Notes under the pieces: generated by a model
Told to the model about the DNA's origin: nothing
The model's input: only the letters and a program-made list of their open reading frames with translations
Databases searched by the model: none
Program-made: the position numbers and the translations under genes
In this document: piece by piece, positions 1 to 8,037 of the stretch
Position numbering within the stretch: the stretch's first letter is position 1
Layout of the letters: each line of letters starts with the position of its first letter
NCBI GenBank assembly: GCA_902771225.1
Contig: CACXWH010000013.1
Span: 1 to 35,080 of the forward strand
Reading direction: 5' to 3'
Source: an uncultured Methanobrevibacter sp.
GTDB lineage: Archaea > Methanobacteriota > Methanobacteria > Methanobacteriales > Methanobacteriaceae
Length of the DNA: 35,080 nt

Positions 1-1
1 C

Positions 2-637
2 CGTAGTTTATCAGCCATTGAAGATTCACTTGAAGAATTTGCAGTAGGATATATGTTTAATGAAAATATGGTTGATTCAATGGATGCGATTAAAGACATT
101 AAAATAGAAGGGAATCACATTTATGCTGAAATTGATGATACTTTACTAAAAAGTAATGAGACTGTTTTATGTTCTGATTCAGCAGGAGGATGGAGAAGCA
201 AAATTAAAAATGTAAAATCAGTCCAATCCGATTTTCAAGTTTCAGTACATGAATTGATTGACAGAATCGAAGAGTTAAAAGATAATGCTGAAATTTGGCA
301 GGCAACAGGCGGAACTCATGTTGCAGGAATAGTCTACAAAGACCATTTTATTGTTAAAGAAGACGTTAGTCGTCACGTTGCTGTTGACAAGGTTATTGGA
401 TACGGATTAATGCATGATTTCGATTTGAAAAACTCTTATGTTATTTACAGTGGGAGGATGCCCGCCGATATGGTTATTAAAATGACCCGTGTAGGAGTTC
501 CAATTTTAGCATCCAACGCTGCTCCGGCAAATTCCGGTTATAATATAGCAAAAAAAGGTAATGTTACATTAGTCGGATTTTTACGCGGCAATAGATGTAA
601 CATTTATAATAATCAAAATAGAGTAATTTTTGATTAA
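2..637 (+). CDS. fdhD: FdhD, formate dehydrogenase accessory sulfurtransferase (5' end missing)
   Basis: FdhD delivers sulfur to the molybdenum/tungsten-bis-pyranopterin cofactor of formate dehydrogenase and is needed for an active enzyme. The reading frame is open from base 2, before the first ATG (53), so the gene begins outside the window. Family blocks are visible: ATGGTHVAG, the SGRMPADMV block, GVPILASNAAP and the C-terminal TLVGFLRGNRCNIY. The conserved CxxC loop that carries the sulfur in Escherichia coli FdhD is absent. At the corresponding place this protein has CSDSAGGW, with one cysteine. It converges with hxlB and the two stop codons share one hairpin. Formate use fits a hydrogenotrophic methanogen. 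Confidence 0.88.
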   Translation, partial: RSLSAIEDSLEEFAVGYMFNENMVDSMDAIKDIKIEGNHIYAEIDDTLLKSNETVLCSDSAGGWRSKIKNVKSVQSDFQVSVHELIDRIEELKDNAEIWQATGGTHVAGIVYKDHFIVKEDVSRHVAVDKVIGYGLMHDFDLKNSYVIYSGRMPADMVIKMTRVGVPILASNAAPANSGYNIAKKGNVTLVGFLRGNRCNIYNNQNRVIFD

Positions 638-646
638 ATTACTCTA
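619..646. terminator. Bidirectional terminator hairpin, fdhD/hxlB
   Basis: An 11-bp perfect inverted repeat (TAGAGTAATTT / AAATTACTCTA) has a 6-nt loop. It contains the stop codons of both convergent genes, fdhD (635-637) and hxlB (639-641 on the minus strand). Confidence 0.6.
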
Positions 647-1232
647 ATACGGTGTGTCTAGCTTTCAAATCACTTTCGGTTTGATGCATTTTTTCCATTA
701 ACTCAGATACAATAGCATCTAAAAATACAAGAGTGGTTAACTCAAAAGCAGTTCCTAAAGGAGTTAATGAAGTATAATTTCCATAAATCTGACGTTTCAT
801 ATAATTTTCATCATCTACTTCTTTTTTAGTTCTTCCTTTAACCAAAAGACAAGAATCAGCCAATTTACCTAAAGTTGATTCAGGATATGAAGTAACCACC
901 AATACTTTTGATCCCCTATTTTTAGCAATATTTACTGCAGATACAATATTATTAGTTTCACCGGATCCTGAAATAGCCACTATACAATCATCTTTATAAA
1001 TAGCTGGAGAAATTGTTTCTCCAACAACATATGCACTTACACCCAAATGCATTAATCTCATTGCAAATGCCTTTGCAGCAAGACCTGACCTTCCGGCCCC
1101 GGTTACAAAAACATTTTTTGATTCCATGATAATATTTTCAAATTCATCTATAGATTTTTCATCCAAAAATTCTTCAGCACTGACAATATTTCCAATAATA
1201 GCTTTGATTGAACTTTTCATTAATTCCATCAT
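639..1232 (-). CDS. hxlB: 6-phospho-3-hexuloisomerase (SIS domain)
   Basis: This enzyme interconverts 6-phospho-3-hexulose and fructose 6-phosphate. In methanogens lacking the oxidative pentose phosphate pathway it works with hexulose-6-phosphate synthase to make ribulose 5-phosphate (reverse ribulose monophosphate route). The 197-aa length is typical. A single SIS fold is visible: VFVTGAGRSGLAAKAFAMRL (phosphosugar loop), then AISGSGETNNIV, then KVLVVTSYPES. The start is ATGATG at 1232 behind AGGATGAT. A second ATG three bases in cannot be excluded. The partner synthase is not in the window. The gene diverges from the regulator at 1286 across only 53 bases. Confidence 0.88.
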   Translation of the reverse strand: MMELMKSSIKAIIGNIVSAEEFLDEKSIDEFENIIMESKNVFVTGAGRSGLAAKAFAMRLMHLGVSAYVVGETISPAIYKDDCIVAISGSGETNNIVSAVNIAKNRGSKVLVVTSYPESTLGKLADSCLLVKGRTKKEVDDENYMKRQIYGNYTSLTPLGTAFELTTLVFLDAIVSELMEKMHQTESDLKARHTVLE

Positions 1233-1250
1233 ATCATCCTAAATACATTA

Positions 1251-1260
1251 TTTAAATATA
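1251..1260 (+). promoter_or_regulatory. TATA-like box in the hxlB/regulator divergent region
   Basis: TTTAAATATA lies about 26 bases upstream of the ATG of the HTH regulator, consistent with a leaderless transcript. The AT-rich stretch could also serve hxlB in the other direction. Confidence 0.3.
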
Positions 1261-1285
1261 TTAATAAAACTTTAATATATAATTA

Positions 1286-2155
1286 ATGAAACTGGAAAGT
1301 AAAGGTCTAATTAGTTTGGAAATAAATGGTGAAATTTATGGTTATAAACTATATCAAAGTTTAGAGTCCCTAAATAGAACTCATTCACAAAGAAAATCAG
1401 CTAAAGAGCTGAATATTTCACATACTGTTTTTAATAGAAGAATACTTCGAGCTGAAGAAAAATTGGGCATTAAATTAACTGAAAAGAAAGGAAACGGAAG
1501 TGGCCTTACAAACGATGGGGTGAGACTTTTAGAAGAATATAGAAAATATTTAATCCAAATTGCCGAACCAGACAATATTAATATTGCTGGCGGCCACATC
1601 AGTTCAGGCCTTCTGGAAAGTCTTGATTCACCATTCAATATAAATGTTTACAGCAGTAATGATCAAGATGCTTTCAAATTAGCCAGAAGAGGTGTTGTCG
1701 ATTTATTAACTCTGGATGACCCATTAATAGCTTATGAAAGAGATATTAATTTTATTCCAATAGCTTATGACTATCTTGTTTTAATATCAAGCCCAGGATG
1801 TCCGGAAATTACAAGCATAAAAGATTTGAATGGGCTAGACTTTGTTAAGGTCAATGGGTCAGCCCAAAGACTTGCCTGGAATACCTTAGAACATTATGAT
1901 TTAGATTATACAATAAAACATGATGTAAATTCACAATTTGATGCTTTTAAATTAGTGAAAAATTCCAAAAACCTGCACAGCTTTTTAAATGCCAGTTATT
2001 TTAACGGAAATGAAATATTAAAATTTGATACCCGACATGTAATCAGTTTAGTTAAAGTTAACAATAATGATTCTAAAACAGACGAATTTATTGATTATAT
2101 ATTAACTAAAGGCCAAAAAAATATTGAAAAGCAAGGTTTCATACCTATGGAATAA
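1286..2155 (+). CDS. ModE/LysR-like HTH regulator with periplasmic-binding-type ligand domain
   Basis: Probable one-component transcription factor. Residues about 25-85 form a winged helix of the ModE/LysR N-terminal type (SAKELNISHTVFNRRILRAEE followed by LGIKLTEKK and LTNDGVRLLEEY). Residues about 95-289 resemble a type 2 periplasmic-binding fold as found fused to ModE-like regulators in archaea: a run of hydrophobic strands, then the DLLTLDDPL and IPIAYDYLVLIS blocks. The ligand is not identifiable; molybdate, tungstate or a related oxyanion is a guess supported only by the adjacent fdhD. No Shine-Dalgarno precedes the ATG, and TTTAAATATA lies about 30 bases upstream, so the mRNA may be leaderless. 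Confidence 0.72.
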   Translation: MKLESKGLISLEINGEIYGYKLYQSLESLNRTHSQRKSAKELNISHTVFNRRILRAEEKLGIKLTEKKGNGSGLTNDGVRLLEEYRKYLIQIAEPDNINIAGGHISSGLLESLDSPFNINVYSSNDQDAFKLARRGVVDLLTLDDPLIAYERDINFIPIAYDYLVLISSPGCPEITSIKDLNGLDFVKVNGSAQRLAWNTLEHYDLDYTIKHDVNSQFDAFKLVKNSKNLHSFLNASYFNGNEILKFDTRHVISLVKVNNNDSKTDEFIDYILTKGQKNIEKQGFIPME

Positions 2156-2352
2156 TAGTTCCCAAATGCTCTCTGATAAAATTTAAATAAATAAATAAAT
2201 AAAATAATAAAATGACAATTAAAAGTTTAATTAGTTTTTTCAACGATAACCAAGTTAAAAAATAAATTAAACCATAATTGTCTTAACCTTTAGAACAAGG
2301 GGGATAGCTTAGAGGTCGTTAAATTAAATAACGGATTAAAAATTCTAGGAAA

Positions 2353-2374
2353 CCTTGTCATCTACAAGACAAGG
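2353..2374 (+). promoter_or_regulatory. Hairpin in pfkB leader
   Basis: Perfect 7-bp stem CCTTGTC / GACAAGG with an 8-nt loop. An upstream ACAAGG at 2295-2300 can pair with the same CCTTGT, so an alternative fold exists. Confidence 0.4.
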
Positions 2375-2421
2375 CAGTTCAAACTTAAAACATAATAAAT
2401 ATTACACCTCATAATCATGTA

Positions 2422-2452
2422 GTGAAATTTCTTTCATCAGTTGAAATTTTAC
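2422..2452 (+). promoter_or_regulatory. Second hairpin in pfkB leader
   Basis: Stem GTGAAATTTC / GAAATTTTAC (10 pairs, one G-T) with an 11-nt loop, ending 45 bases before the kinase start codon. Confidence 0.35.
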
Positions 2453-2497
2453 AAATTTTTAAATAAAACTTAAAATAAAAAATAAAAAGGAGATATT

Positions 2498-3412
2498 ATG
2501 GTTAAAGAAATAGATTTACTCGCAATTGGTCATTCCGCTCATGATTATATCATTAGAGTGCCTAATTTTCCAAAAGCCAACTTTTCATCCCCAATAACAG
2601 ACATGAAAACTTTCAATGGTGGAGCTGCCGCCAATGTTGCTTGTGTTGGGGCCAATCTTGGATTGAAAACTGGTTTAGTTTCTGCAGTTGGTGGAGATTT
2701 TAAAAAGAGCGAATATTTCGAACACATGGAAAACTTAGGTATTAATACTGAATCATTGATTATTGTTCCTGGAGAAAAGACTCCAACCGCATTTGTCCTA
2801 ACAGACGATAATTCTGATCAAATCAGTTATTTCTACTGGGGCGCTGCAAAAGAGTTTTCTGAAAGCAAAGTGCCTTCAAATATAATAAAAAATGCTGAAG
2901 CAGTACATTTAGCTACTGGAGACCCTGAATTCAATTGGAAATGTTCTGAAGAAGCTAAAAATGAAGACACATTTATTTCATTTGATCCAGGTCAAGACCT
3001 TGGAATGTATGATACCAAAAAGTTAAAAGACATGATTGAAAATGCAACCATTCTTTTTGGAAATCACCATGAAATTGAAAGGATTCTAGACTCCCTTGAA
3101 ACTGACTTAACAGGACTTAGAGAATTAGGTCCTAAAATAATTGTTAAAACCTGCGGAGCTAATGGAAGTGAAATATATTCTAGTGAAGATAAAATTAAAA
3201 TTGATGCTATTGATGTTAATGTAGTTGACCCTACCGGTGCAGGAGATTCCTACAGAGCAGGATTTTTATCAAGATTCTTAAATGGAGAATCCTTAGAAGA
3301 ATCCGCTAAATTCGCATCTGCTGTATCATCATTTATTATTGAACATCAAGGTTGTCAAACTAACATGCCTAGTTTTGATGATGCATTTGAAAGGATGAAT
3401 GAGTTTTATTAA
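2498..3412 (+). CDS. PfkB-family carbohydrate/nucleoside kinase
   Basis: ATP-dependent kinase of the ribokinase/PfkB family, 304 aa (usual length). The N-terminal half has the glycine-rich GGAAANVACVGANLG block (signature 1). The C-terminal DPTGAGDSYRAGF is signature 2, with the anion hole GAGD and the catalytic base D250. The substrate cannot be told from sequence. Archaeal relatives include nucleoside kinases and sugar kinases, so ribose or a nucleoside is plausible. The start is supported by AAAAGGAGATATT. A radical SAM gene follows after 28 bases. The long folded leader suggests regulation at the RNA level. Confidence 0.85.
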   Translation: MVKEIDLLAIGHSAHDYIIRVPNFPKANFSSPITDMKTFNGGAAANVACVGANLGLKTGLVSAVGGDFKKSEYFEHMENLGINTESLIIVPGEKTPTAFVLTDDNSDQISYFYWGAAKEFSESKVPSNIIKNAEAVHLATGDPEFNWKCSEEAKNEDTFISFDPGQDLGMYDTKKLKDMIENATILFGNHHEIERILDSLETDLTGLRELGPKIIVKTCGANGSEIYSSEDKIKIDAIDVNVVDPTGAGDSYRAGFLSRFLNGESLEESAKFASAVSSFIIEHQGCQTNMPSFDDAFERMNEFY

Positions 3413-3440
3413 AACTCATTTAACTTATTTTTTTGGTATT

Positions 3441-4310
3441 ATGCACTACACCACCGTTAAAACAATACTATCGCCAACAAATGGAATGAATCTTTATCGC
3501 GGATGCAGTCATGGGTGTATTTATTGTGATTCAAGAAGTAATGTCTATCAAATGAATCATGAATTTGAAGATATTGAAGTTAAAAAGAATTCCTTGGAGT
3601 TATTAAAAAAATCACTGAAAAATAAACGTCAAAAAGTGATGGTTGGTACCGGTTCAATGGCTGATCCATATATGCCAATTGAAAAAAGACTTGAATATAC
3701 AAGAAGTGCTTTAAAATTAATATATAAATATGGTCATGGTTTTACTTGCATTACAAAGTCTGATTTGATTTTAAGAGATTTAGATTTAATTAAAAAAATT
3801 AATGAAACTACAAAATCTGTTGTTCAAATGACACTTACTACTGCAGATGAAGATTTATGCAAAATATTAGAACCTAATGTTTGTTCGACAAAAAGGAGGG
3901 TGGAAGTCTTAAAAATATTGAATAAGAACAATATTCCCTCTGTTGTTTGGTTATGTCCAATTTTACCTTTTATTAATGACAATGAAGAAAATATAAATAA
4001 AATCCTTGATTATTGTATTGACAGTAATGTGAAAGGAATACTGTCTTTTCAGATGGGTTTAACTTTAAGGGATGGCAATAGAGAGTATTTTTACAAAAAA
4101 TTAGATGAAAACTTTTCTGGTTTAAAAGATAAATATATAACTCATTTTAAAAGTAATTATCATGCCCCCAGCCCAAATAATTCAAAACTAATGCGAATTT
4201 TTTACAAAAGAACAAATGATGCTGGAATCATGAATAAACCAAATGATATTTTTTCTTATCTTCATGAATTACCTGCAAAAAATGAAACTAAACAGACCAC
4301 ATTAATTTAA
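3441..4310 (+). CDS. SPL-family radical SAM protein
   Basis: A radical SAM enzyme of the spore-photoproduct-lyase-like (SplB/Rv2578c) family, 289 aa. GCSHGCIYCDSRS gives the CX3CX2C cluster motif with C22, C26 and C29. VGTGSMADPYMPIEKRLEYTR and the FTCITKSDLILRDLDLI block are typical of this group. I chose ATG 3441, which begins MHYTTVKTILSPT, the usual start of this family. An in-frame ATG at 3399 would overlap the kinase gene and add an atypical 14 residues. The ribosome site is weak. True spore photoproduct lyase activity is not implied; the function of archaeal members is unknown to me. Confidence 0.78.
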   Translation: MHYTTVKTILSPTNGMNLYRGCSHGCIYCDSRSNVYQMNHEFEDIEVKKNSLELLKKSLKNKRQKVMVGTGSMADPYMPIEKRLEYTRSALKLIYKYGHGFTCITKSDLILRDLDLIKKINETTKSVVQMTLTTADEDLCKILEPNVCSTKRRVEVLKILNKNNIPSVVWLCPILPFINDNEENINKILDYCIDSNVKGILSFQMGLTLRDGNREYFYKKLDENFSGLKDKYITHFKSNYHAPSPNNSKLMRIFYKRTNDAGIMNKPNDIFSYLHELPAKNETKQTTLI

Positions 4311-4317
4311 AGCATAG

Positions 4318-4366
4318 TTTATATATATCAAATTTAATAGATATTGAATCAATTAATTTAAATATA
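4318..4366 (+). promoter_or_regulatory. TATA-like boxes upstream of thiC
   Basis: TTTATATATA at 4318-4327 and TTTAAATATA at 4357-4366 are both candidates. The 142-base gap shows no CTGAGA-type thiamine riboswitch core. Confidence 0.3.
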
Positions 4367-4452
4367 ATTAATACAAAAGAATTAACATCAACCGAAAATG
4401 ATTACATAATCAAATAGTATTGATTTAATTAAAAAATAATTGAGTGGTAATA

Positions 4453-5751
4453 ATGACACAAATAAGTGATGCAAAAAAAGGTATTTTAACCGATGAAATG
4501 AAACATGTAGCAAAAATAGAAAATGTTTCACAAGATTTTATTTTAAAATCAGTAGCTGAAGGAACTATTGTTATTCCAAGTAATGTTAATAGAGAAATTA
4601 AAGCATCAGGTATAGGTGCAGGACTTAGAACAAAAGTAAATGCTACTGTTGGAACTTCAACCGATATTGTAAACTTTGATGAAGAAGTTCAAAAAGCACA
4701 AATAGCAATCGACAATGGTGCAGATTGTTTAATGGAATTGAGTATTGGTGGAGATTTAGATGTTATCAGAAATAGGGTTCTTGACATGTCCCCACTCCCT
4801 GTAGGATCCGTACCAGTTTATCAAGCAGCAATTGAAAGCATTAGAAGAGATGGATCTGTAATTTACATGACTGAAGATGATTTATTCAACACCATCGAAA
4901 AACAAGCAAAAGACGGTATAGATTTTATGGCAGTCCACAGTAGTATTAACATAGAAACTTTAACCAGACTCAAAAGACAAGGCCGTGTAACTGGACTTGT
5001 TTCAAGAGGCGGATCATTCATGTCCGGGTGGATTGTAGAAAATGAACAAGAAAATCCTTTATACAAAAACTTTGATTATGTTTTAGAAATTGCAAAAGAA
5101 CATGACGTAGTTCTTTCCCTTGCAAATGGTATGAGAGCAGGATCCATTGCCGATTCAACAGACAGAGCTCAAATACAAGAATTAATTATTTTAGGAGAAT
5201 TAATTGATAGGTCCCGTGAAGCTGGAGTACAATGTATGATTGAAGGACCAGGCCACATTCCAATCAATGAAATTCCAACAAACGTAATGATTCAAAAGAA
5301 AATGTGTTCAAATGCTCCATTTTATATGTTAGGACCTATTGTATGTGATGTAGCGCCAGGTTACGACCACATCGTATCTGCAATTGGAGCAGCATCATCT
5401 GCAAAAGCTGGAGCAGACTTTATTTGTTATGTAACACCTGCAGAACACTTGGCTTTACCTTCCCCAGAAGATGTAAAAGAAGGAGTTATTGCAACAAAAA
5501 TTGGAGCTTATGCTGGAGACTTAGCAAGTGGTCAAATTGACGGATCACAAGATTTAGCAATGGCAGAAGCAAGGAAAAAATTAGATTGGGAAGCACAATA
5601 CGAATGTGCAATGTTTCCGGAAGCTGCACGTGCAAAAAGAGATGAAAGACCACCTGAAGAAGAAGACACATGTACCATGTGTGGTAATTTCTGTGCGGTA
5701 AAAATCGTTAACGAATGGTTGGATCAATCTGATTCTGACTTAATTAAATAG
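4453..5751 (+). CDS. thiC: Phosphomethylpyrimidine synthase ThiC
   Basis: ThiC is a radical SAM enzyme that rearranges 5-aminoimidazole ribotide into hydroxymethylpyrimidine phosphate for thiamine synthesis. The protein is 432 aa, the shorter archaeal/bacterial form. Family blocks include [21 protein letters not shown], the [14 protein letters not shown] block, [11 protein letters not shown] and [10 protein letters not shown]. The C-terminal cluster motif is CTMCGNFC (C407, C410, C414), that is CX2CX3C, one residue shorter than the bacterial CX2CX4C. ATG 4453 sits behind GAGTGGTAATA; a GTG nine bases earlier is in frame but would itself be part of the ribosome site. The gene stands alone and ends in a hairpin terminator. 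Confidence 0.93.
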   Translation: MTQISDAKKGILTDEMKHVAKIENVSQDFILKSVAEGTIVIPSNVNREIKASGIGAGLRTKVNATVGTSTDIVNFDEEVQKAQIAIDNGADCLMELSIGGDLDVIRNRVLDMSPLPVGSVPVYQAAIESIRRDGSVIYMTEDDLFNTIEKQAKDGIDFMAVHSSINIETLTRLKRQGRVTGLVSRGGSFMSGWIVENEQENPLYKNFDYVLEIAKEHDVVLSLANGMRAGSIADSTDRAQIQELIILGELIDRSREAGVQCMIEGPGHIPINEIPTNVMIQKKMCSNAPFYMLGPIVCDVAPGYDHIVSAIGAASSAKAGADFICYVTPAEHLALPSPEDVKEGVIATKIGAYAGDLASGQIDGSQDLAMAEARKKLDWEAQYECAMFPEAARAKRDERPPEEEDTCTMCGNFCAVKIVNEWLDQSDSDLIK

Positions 5752-5778
5752 ATTTTTTAATCTATTTCTTTTTTATTT
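5746..5778 (+). terminator. thiC terminator
   Basis: Nine-bp stem AAATAGATT / AATCTATTT with a TTTT loop, followed by a long T-rich run. The thiC stop codon TAG (5749-5751) is inside the left arm. Confidence 0.65.
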
Positions 5779-6076
5779 TTTAAATGTGGCACAAAGTCAC
5801 AATTTCATTTAATTTTTATATGCTATAAAGTATAACCTTTTATTAGAAATATTAATAGTTATAACTGTTTATTCATGCTTTTAAAAGAGTATAATATAAA
5901 TCAAACTATGTTAGTCAACAAAAAAATAAAAATTAAAAAATCCACACAATTAGATTAAAAAATCCATGGCACATTCTCATATTTATAGAATTAATCTTTT
6001 ATATGACTACTTACAATAAATTAAAGTATACTAATTTTTTAAAGATAATTTTTTTATTACAATAACGGTGAAATAG
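5779..6076 (+). other. Intergenic region before lysS
   Basis: AT-rich, with no ORF of note. A 13-bp direct repeat ATTAAAAAATCCA occurs at 5932-5944 and 5954-5966, 22 bases apart (two helical turns). TTTTATATGA near 5997-6006 is a possible TATA element for lysS. The ribosome site CGGTGAAATAG directly precedes the lysS ATG. No T-box or other known tRNA-sensing leader was recognised. Confidence 0.4.
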
Positions 6077-7660
6077 ATGACACATTGGATTGAAAATATA
6101 GCTGATGAATTAAGTAAAAGAGATGTAGAAGAACATGTTATATCTAGTGGAACTTCCATATCCGGTTCAATACACATTGGAAACTCTTGTGACATATTTA
6201 TAGCAAATGCAATAGGAAAAAAATTAAGAGAAAAAGGTAAAAAAGCAAAAAGCATATGGATTGCAGATGATAACGACCCATTAAGAAAAGTTCCATATCC
6301 ACTTCCTGAAGACTATGATAAATACTTAGGAATGCCCTACTCAATGATTCCGTGTCCAGATGGTTGTTGTGATAATTTTGTAGAACATTTTGAAAAACCT
6401 TTATTTTCTGTTGTAAAAGAATATGGTATTGAAATGGAAGCTAAATCCGGTTTTGAAATGTACAAAAGTGGAGTTTACAATGATTACATAAGAACTGCAT
6501 TTGAAAGAGTAGATGAAATTAAGGAAATATTCAATGAATACAGAAGAGTACCTTTAGATGATGATTGGTTGCCATATAACCCCGTTTGTGATGAATGTGG
6601 ACGTGTGAATACAACTTATGCTTATGATTATGATGGAGATACCGTAAAATACAGATGTGAATGTGGACATGATGGTGAAATGGACATAAAATCTGGGAAC
6701 GGTAAATTAACCTGGAGAGTTGAATGGGCAGCAAGATGGAAAATATATAAATCCACATGTGAACCATTTGGAAAAGACCATGCTGCTAGCGGCGGTTCTT
6801 ATGATGTAAGTAGCGTTATTTCTGAAAAAATATTCAATTATCCTGCGCCTTATCCAGTACCATACGAATGGATTACACTCGACGGTGAAGCAATGAGTAA
6901 ATCTCAGGGAGTATTCTTTGCGCCAGACGAATGGTTAAAAATTGGTCCTGCCGAAAGTCTTAACTATTACTTATTTAGGTCAAAACCTATGAAAGCTAAA
7001 GATTTCTCACCAAAAATGCCATATTTAGATTTTATTGATCAATTTGATAAAGTGGAAAAAGTATTTTATGATGAAGAGGAAGCGCCATCTGAAAAAGAAG
7101 ATAAGAAATTCAGAGAAATATATGAAATTGCTCAAATTAATGTTGGTGAACCACTTCCATTCAGACCGCCATTTAGATTCCTGGTTAATGCTTATCAAAT
7201 TGCAGGCGATGATTTAGAAAAAATATTTGGAATTTTAAAAAGAAACTCACAATTAACTAAAAGCTTTGAGAATAAAGAATTTAGTGATTTAACTGAAGTT
7301 GAACTATCCCAATATAGACAACGCGTTGATAATGTAAAATATTGGTTAGACAATTATGCACCTAAATTCGTTAAATTCCAAGTACAAGAAAAAAGTGTTC
7401 CTAAATTACCATTAACAGAAGAACAAGATCAGTTTTTAAGTGATTTAGCAGATTTAATTGAAACAACTGAGTTTAATGATGCAACAGAATTGCATGATGC
7501 AATGTATAAAATCTTAGAAGGACAAGGGCTAAAACCACAAAAAGGTTTCCAAGCAATTTATAAAATGATACTTGGTCAAAAACAAGGCCCTAGAGCAGCA
7601 TCATTCTTATTATCCTTAGATAAAGATTTTGTTATTAAAAGACTAAGAAAAGAAGCTTAA
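6077..7660 (+). CDS. lysS: Lysyl-tRNA synthetase, class I
   Basis: Attaches lysine to tRNA-Lys. This is the class I enzyme found in most archaea and some bacteria, unrelated to the class II LysRS of most other organisms. It is 527 aa, normal for the family. The HIGH motif is HIGN at 33-36 and KMSKS is AMSKS at 272-276. A zinc-ribbon-like insert (CDEC ... CECG) lies around residues 172-200, and a CPDGCC cluster lies earlier. The C-terminal part is the helical anticodon-binding cage. The start at 6077 follows CGGTGAAATAG. The gene converges with a GNAT gene and the two overlap by 4 bases inside a shared terminator hairpin. Confidence 0.95.
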   Translation: MTHWIENIADELSKRDVEEHVISSGTSISGSIHIGNSCDIFIANAIGKKLREKGKKAKSIWIADDNDPLRKVPYPLPEDYDKYLGMPYSMIPCPDGCCDNFVEHFEKPLFSVVKEYGIEMEAKSGFEMYKSGVYNDYIRTAFERVDEIKEIFNEYRRVPLDDDWLPYNPVCDECGRVNTTYAYDYDGDTVKYRCECGHDGEMDIKSGNGKLTWRVEWAARWKIYKSTCEPFGKDHAASGGSYDVSSVISEKIFNYPAPYPVPYEWITLDGEAMSKSQGVFFAPDEWLKIGPAESLNYYLFRSKPMKAKDFSPKMPYLDFIDQFDKVEKVFYDEEEAPSEKEDKKFREIYEIAQINVGEPLPFRPPFRFLVNAYQIAGDDLEKIFGILKRNSQLTKSFENKEFSDLTEVELSQYRQRVDNVKYWLDNYAPKFVKFQVQEKSVPKLPLTEEQDQFLSDLADLIETTEFNDATELHDAMYKILEGQGLKPQKGFQAIYKMILGQKQGPRAASFLLSLDKDFVIKRLRKEA

Positions 7661-7671
7661 ATTAAGCTTCT
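7651..7671. terminator. Shared terminator hairpin of lysS and the GNAT gene
   Basis: Perfect 9-bp stem AGAAGCTTA / TAAGCTTCT with loop AAT. T-rich sequence follows on the plus strand. Both stop codons lie within it. Confidence 0.6.
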
Positions 7672-8037
7672 AAATTCTTTTTTTATTAAAATTTCGCCAT
7701 CATTACTGACTATTTGATAATCCATTTTTTTAAATATATCCAAAAGCAAATCATCCTCATCCAAAAATGCATAAGATTCCCTAAACCCTAAATCTATAGC
7801 TATTTTTTCTAATTGTTTAACTAATTTATATGAAATCTCTTCACGATTTTTAGCATCAACAAATAAACTTATAATTTCAATCGAATCCTTATCAAATATT
7901 TTAAAACTGGCACAACCAACAGTAGATCTATAATTAAGTAAAAGTAAAACTACCTGAGGTTCATCTAAAATACAACCAAAAGATTTACAAAACTCAACAA
8001 ATCTTTCATCACGCTCATCAGTAACAATAACTTCCAT
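7657..8037 (-). CDS. Small GNAT-fold acetyltransferase-like protein
   Basis: A 126-aa protein with the order of elements of a GNAT N-acetyltransferase: [18 protein letters not shown] (beta hairpin), [13 protein letters not shown] (strand 4), then a helix [19 protein letters not shown] and [20 protein letters not shown] near the end. The acetyl-CoA loop R/QxxGxG/A is not well kept (REEISY), so it is divergent and may not be an active acetyltransferase. The substrate is unknown. Its ATG overlaps the stop codon of the cytosine deaminase gene by one base (TAATG), which implies translational coupling. Confidence 0.55.
   Translation of the reverse strand: MEVIVTDERDERFVEFCKSFGCILDEPQVVLLLLNYRSTVGCASFKIFDKDSIEIISLFVDAKNREEISYKLVKQLEKIAIDLGFRESYAFLDEDDLLLDIFKKMDYQIVSNDGEILIKKEFRSLI

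Larger units (their letters stand above)
2156..2497 (+). promoter_or_regulatory. 342-nt intergenic region: probable structured leader of the PfkB kinase
   Basis: This gap holds a TATA-like AAATTTAAATAA near 2180 and a 16-codon open frame from ATG 2212 to TAA 2262. A second TATA-like run lies near 2257. A moderately GC-rich block at 2294-2390 follows, with two hairpins at 2353-2374 and 2422-2452. The strong ribosome site AAAAGGAGATATT stands directly before the kinase ATG. I recognise no known riboswitch or tRNA. The block at 2301-2315 resembles a tRNA 5' end but has no matching 3' half. Confidence 0.35.

Noticed and set aside
2298-2385. tRNA-like sequence (GGGGGATAGCTTAGAGG ... GTTCAAAC)
   Set aside because: The 5' part resembles a tRNA acceptor and D-arm and the 3' part a T-loop, but no matching acceptor 3' strand, anticodon arm of normal size or T-stem can be drawn. 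Kept only as an unassigned leader.
4311-4452. Thiamine pyrophosphate riboswitch before thiC
   Set aside because: The gap is only 142 bases, AT-rich, and lacks the CTGAGA core and the second TPP helix.
5779-6076. T-box or other lysine/tRNA-sensing leader before lysS, and an operator based on the 13-bp direct repeat
   Set aside because: No T-box core was seen. The direct repeat ATTAAAAAATCCA is AT-rich enough to occur by chance in this genome.
6531-6767. Minus-strand ORF rich in His and Ile inside lysS
   Set aside because: A shadow frame produced by the Asp/Glu/Tyr-rich codons of lysS; no ribosome site.
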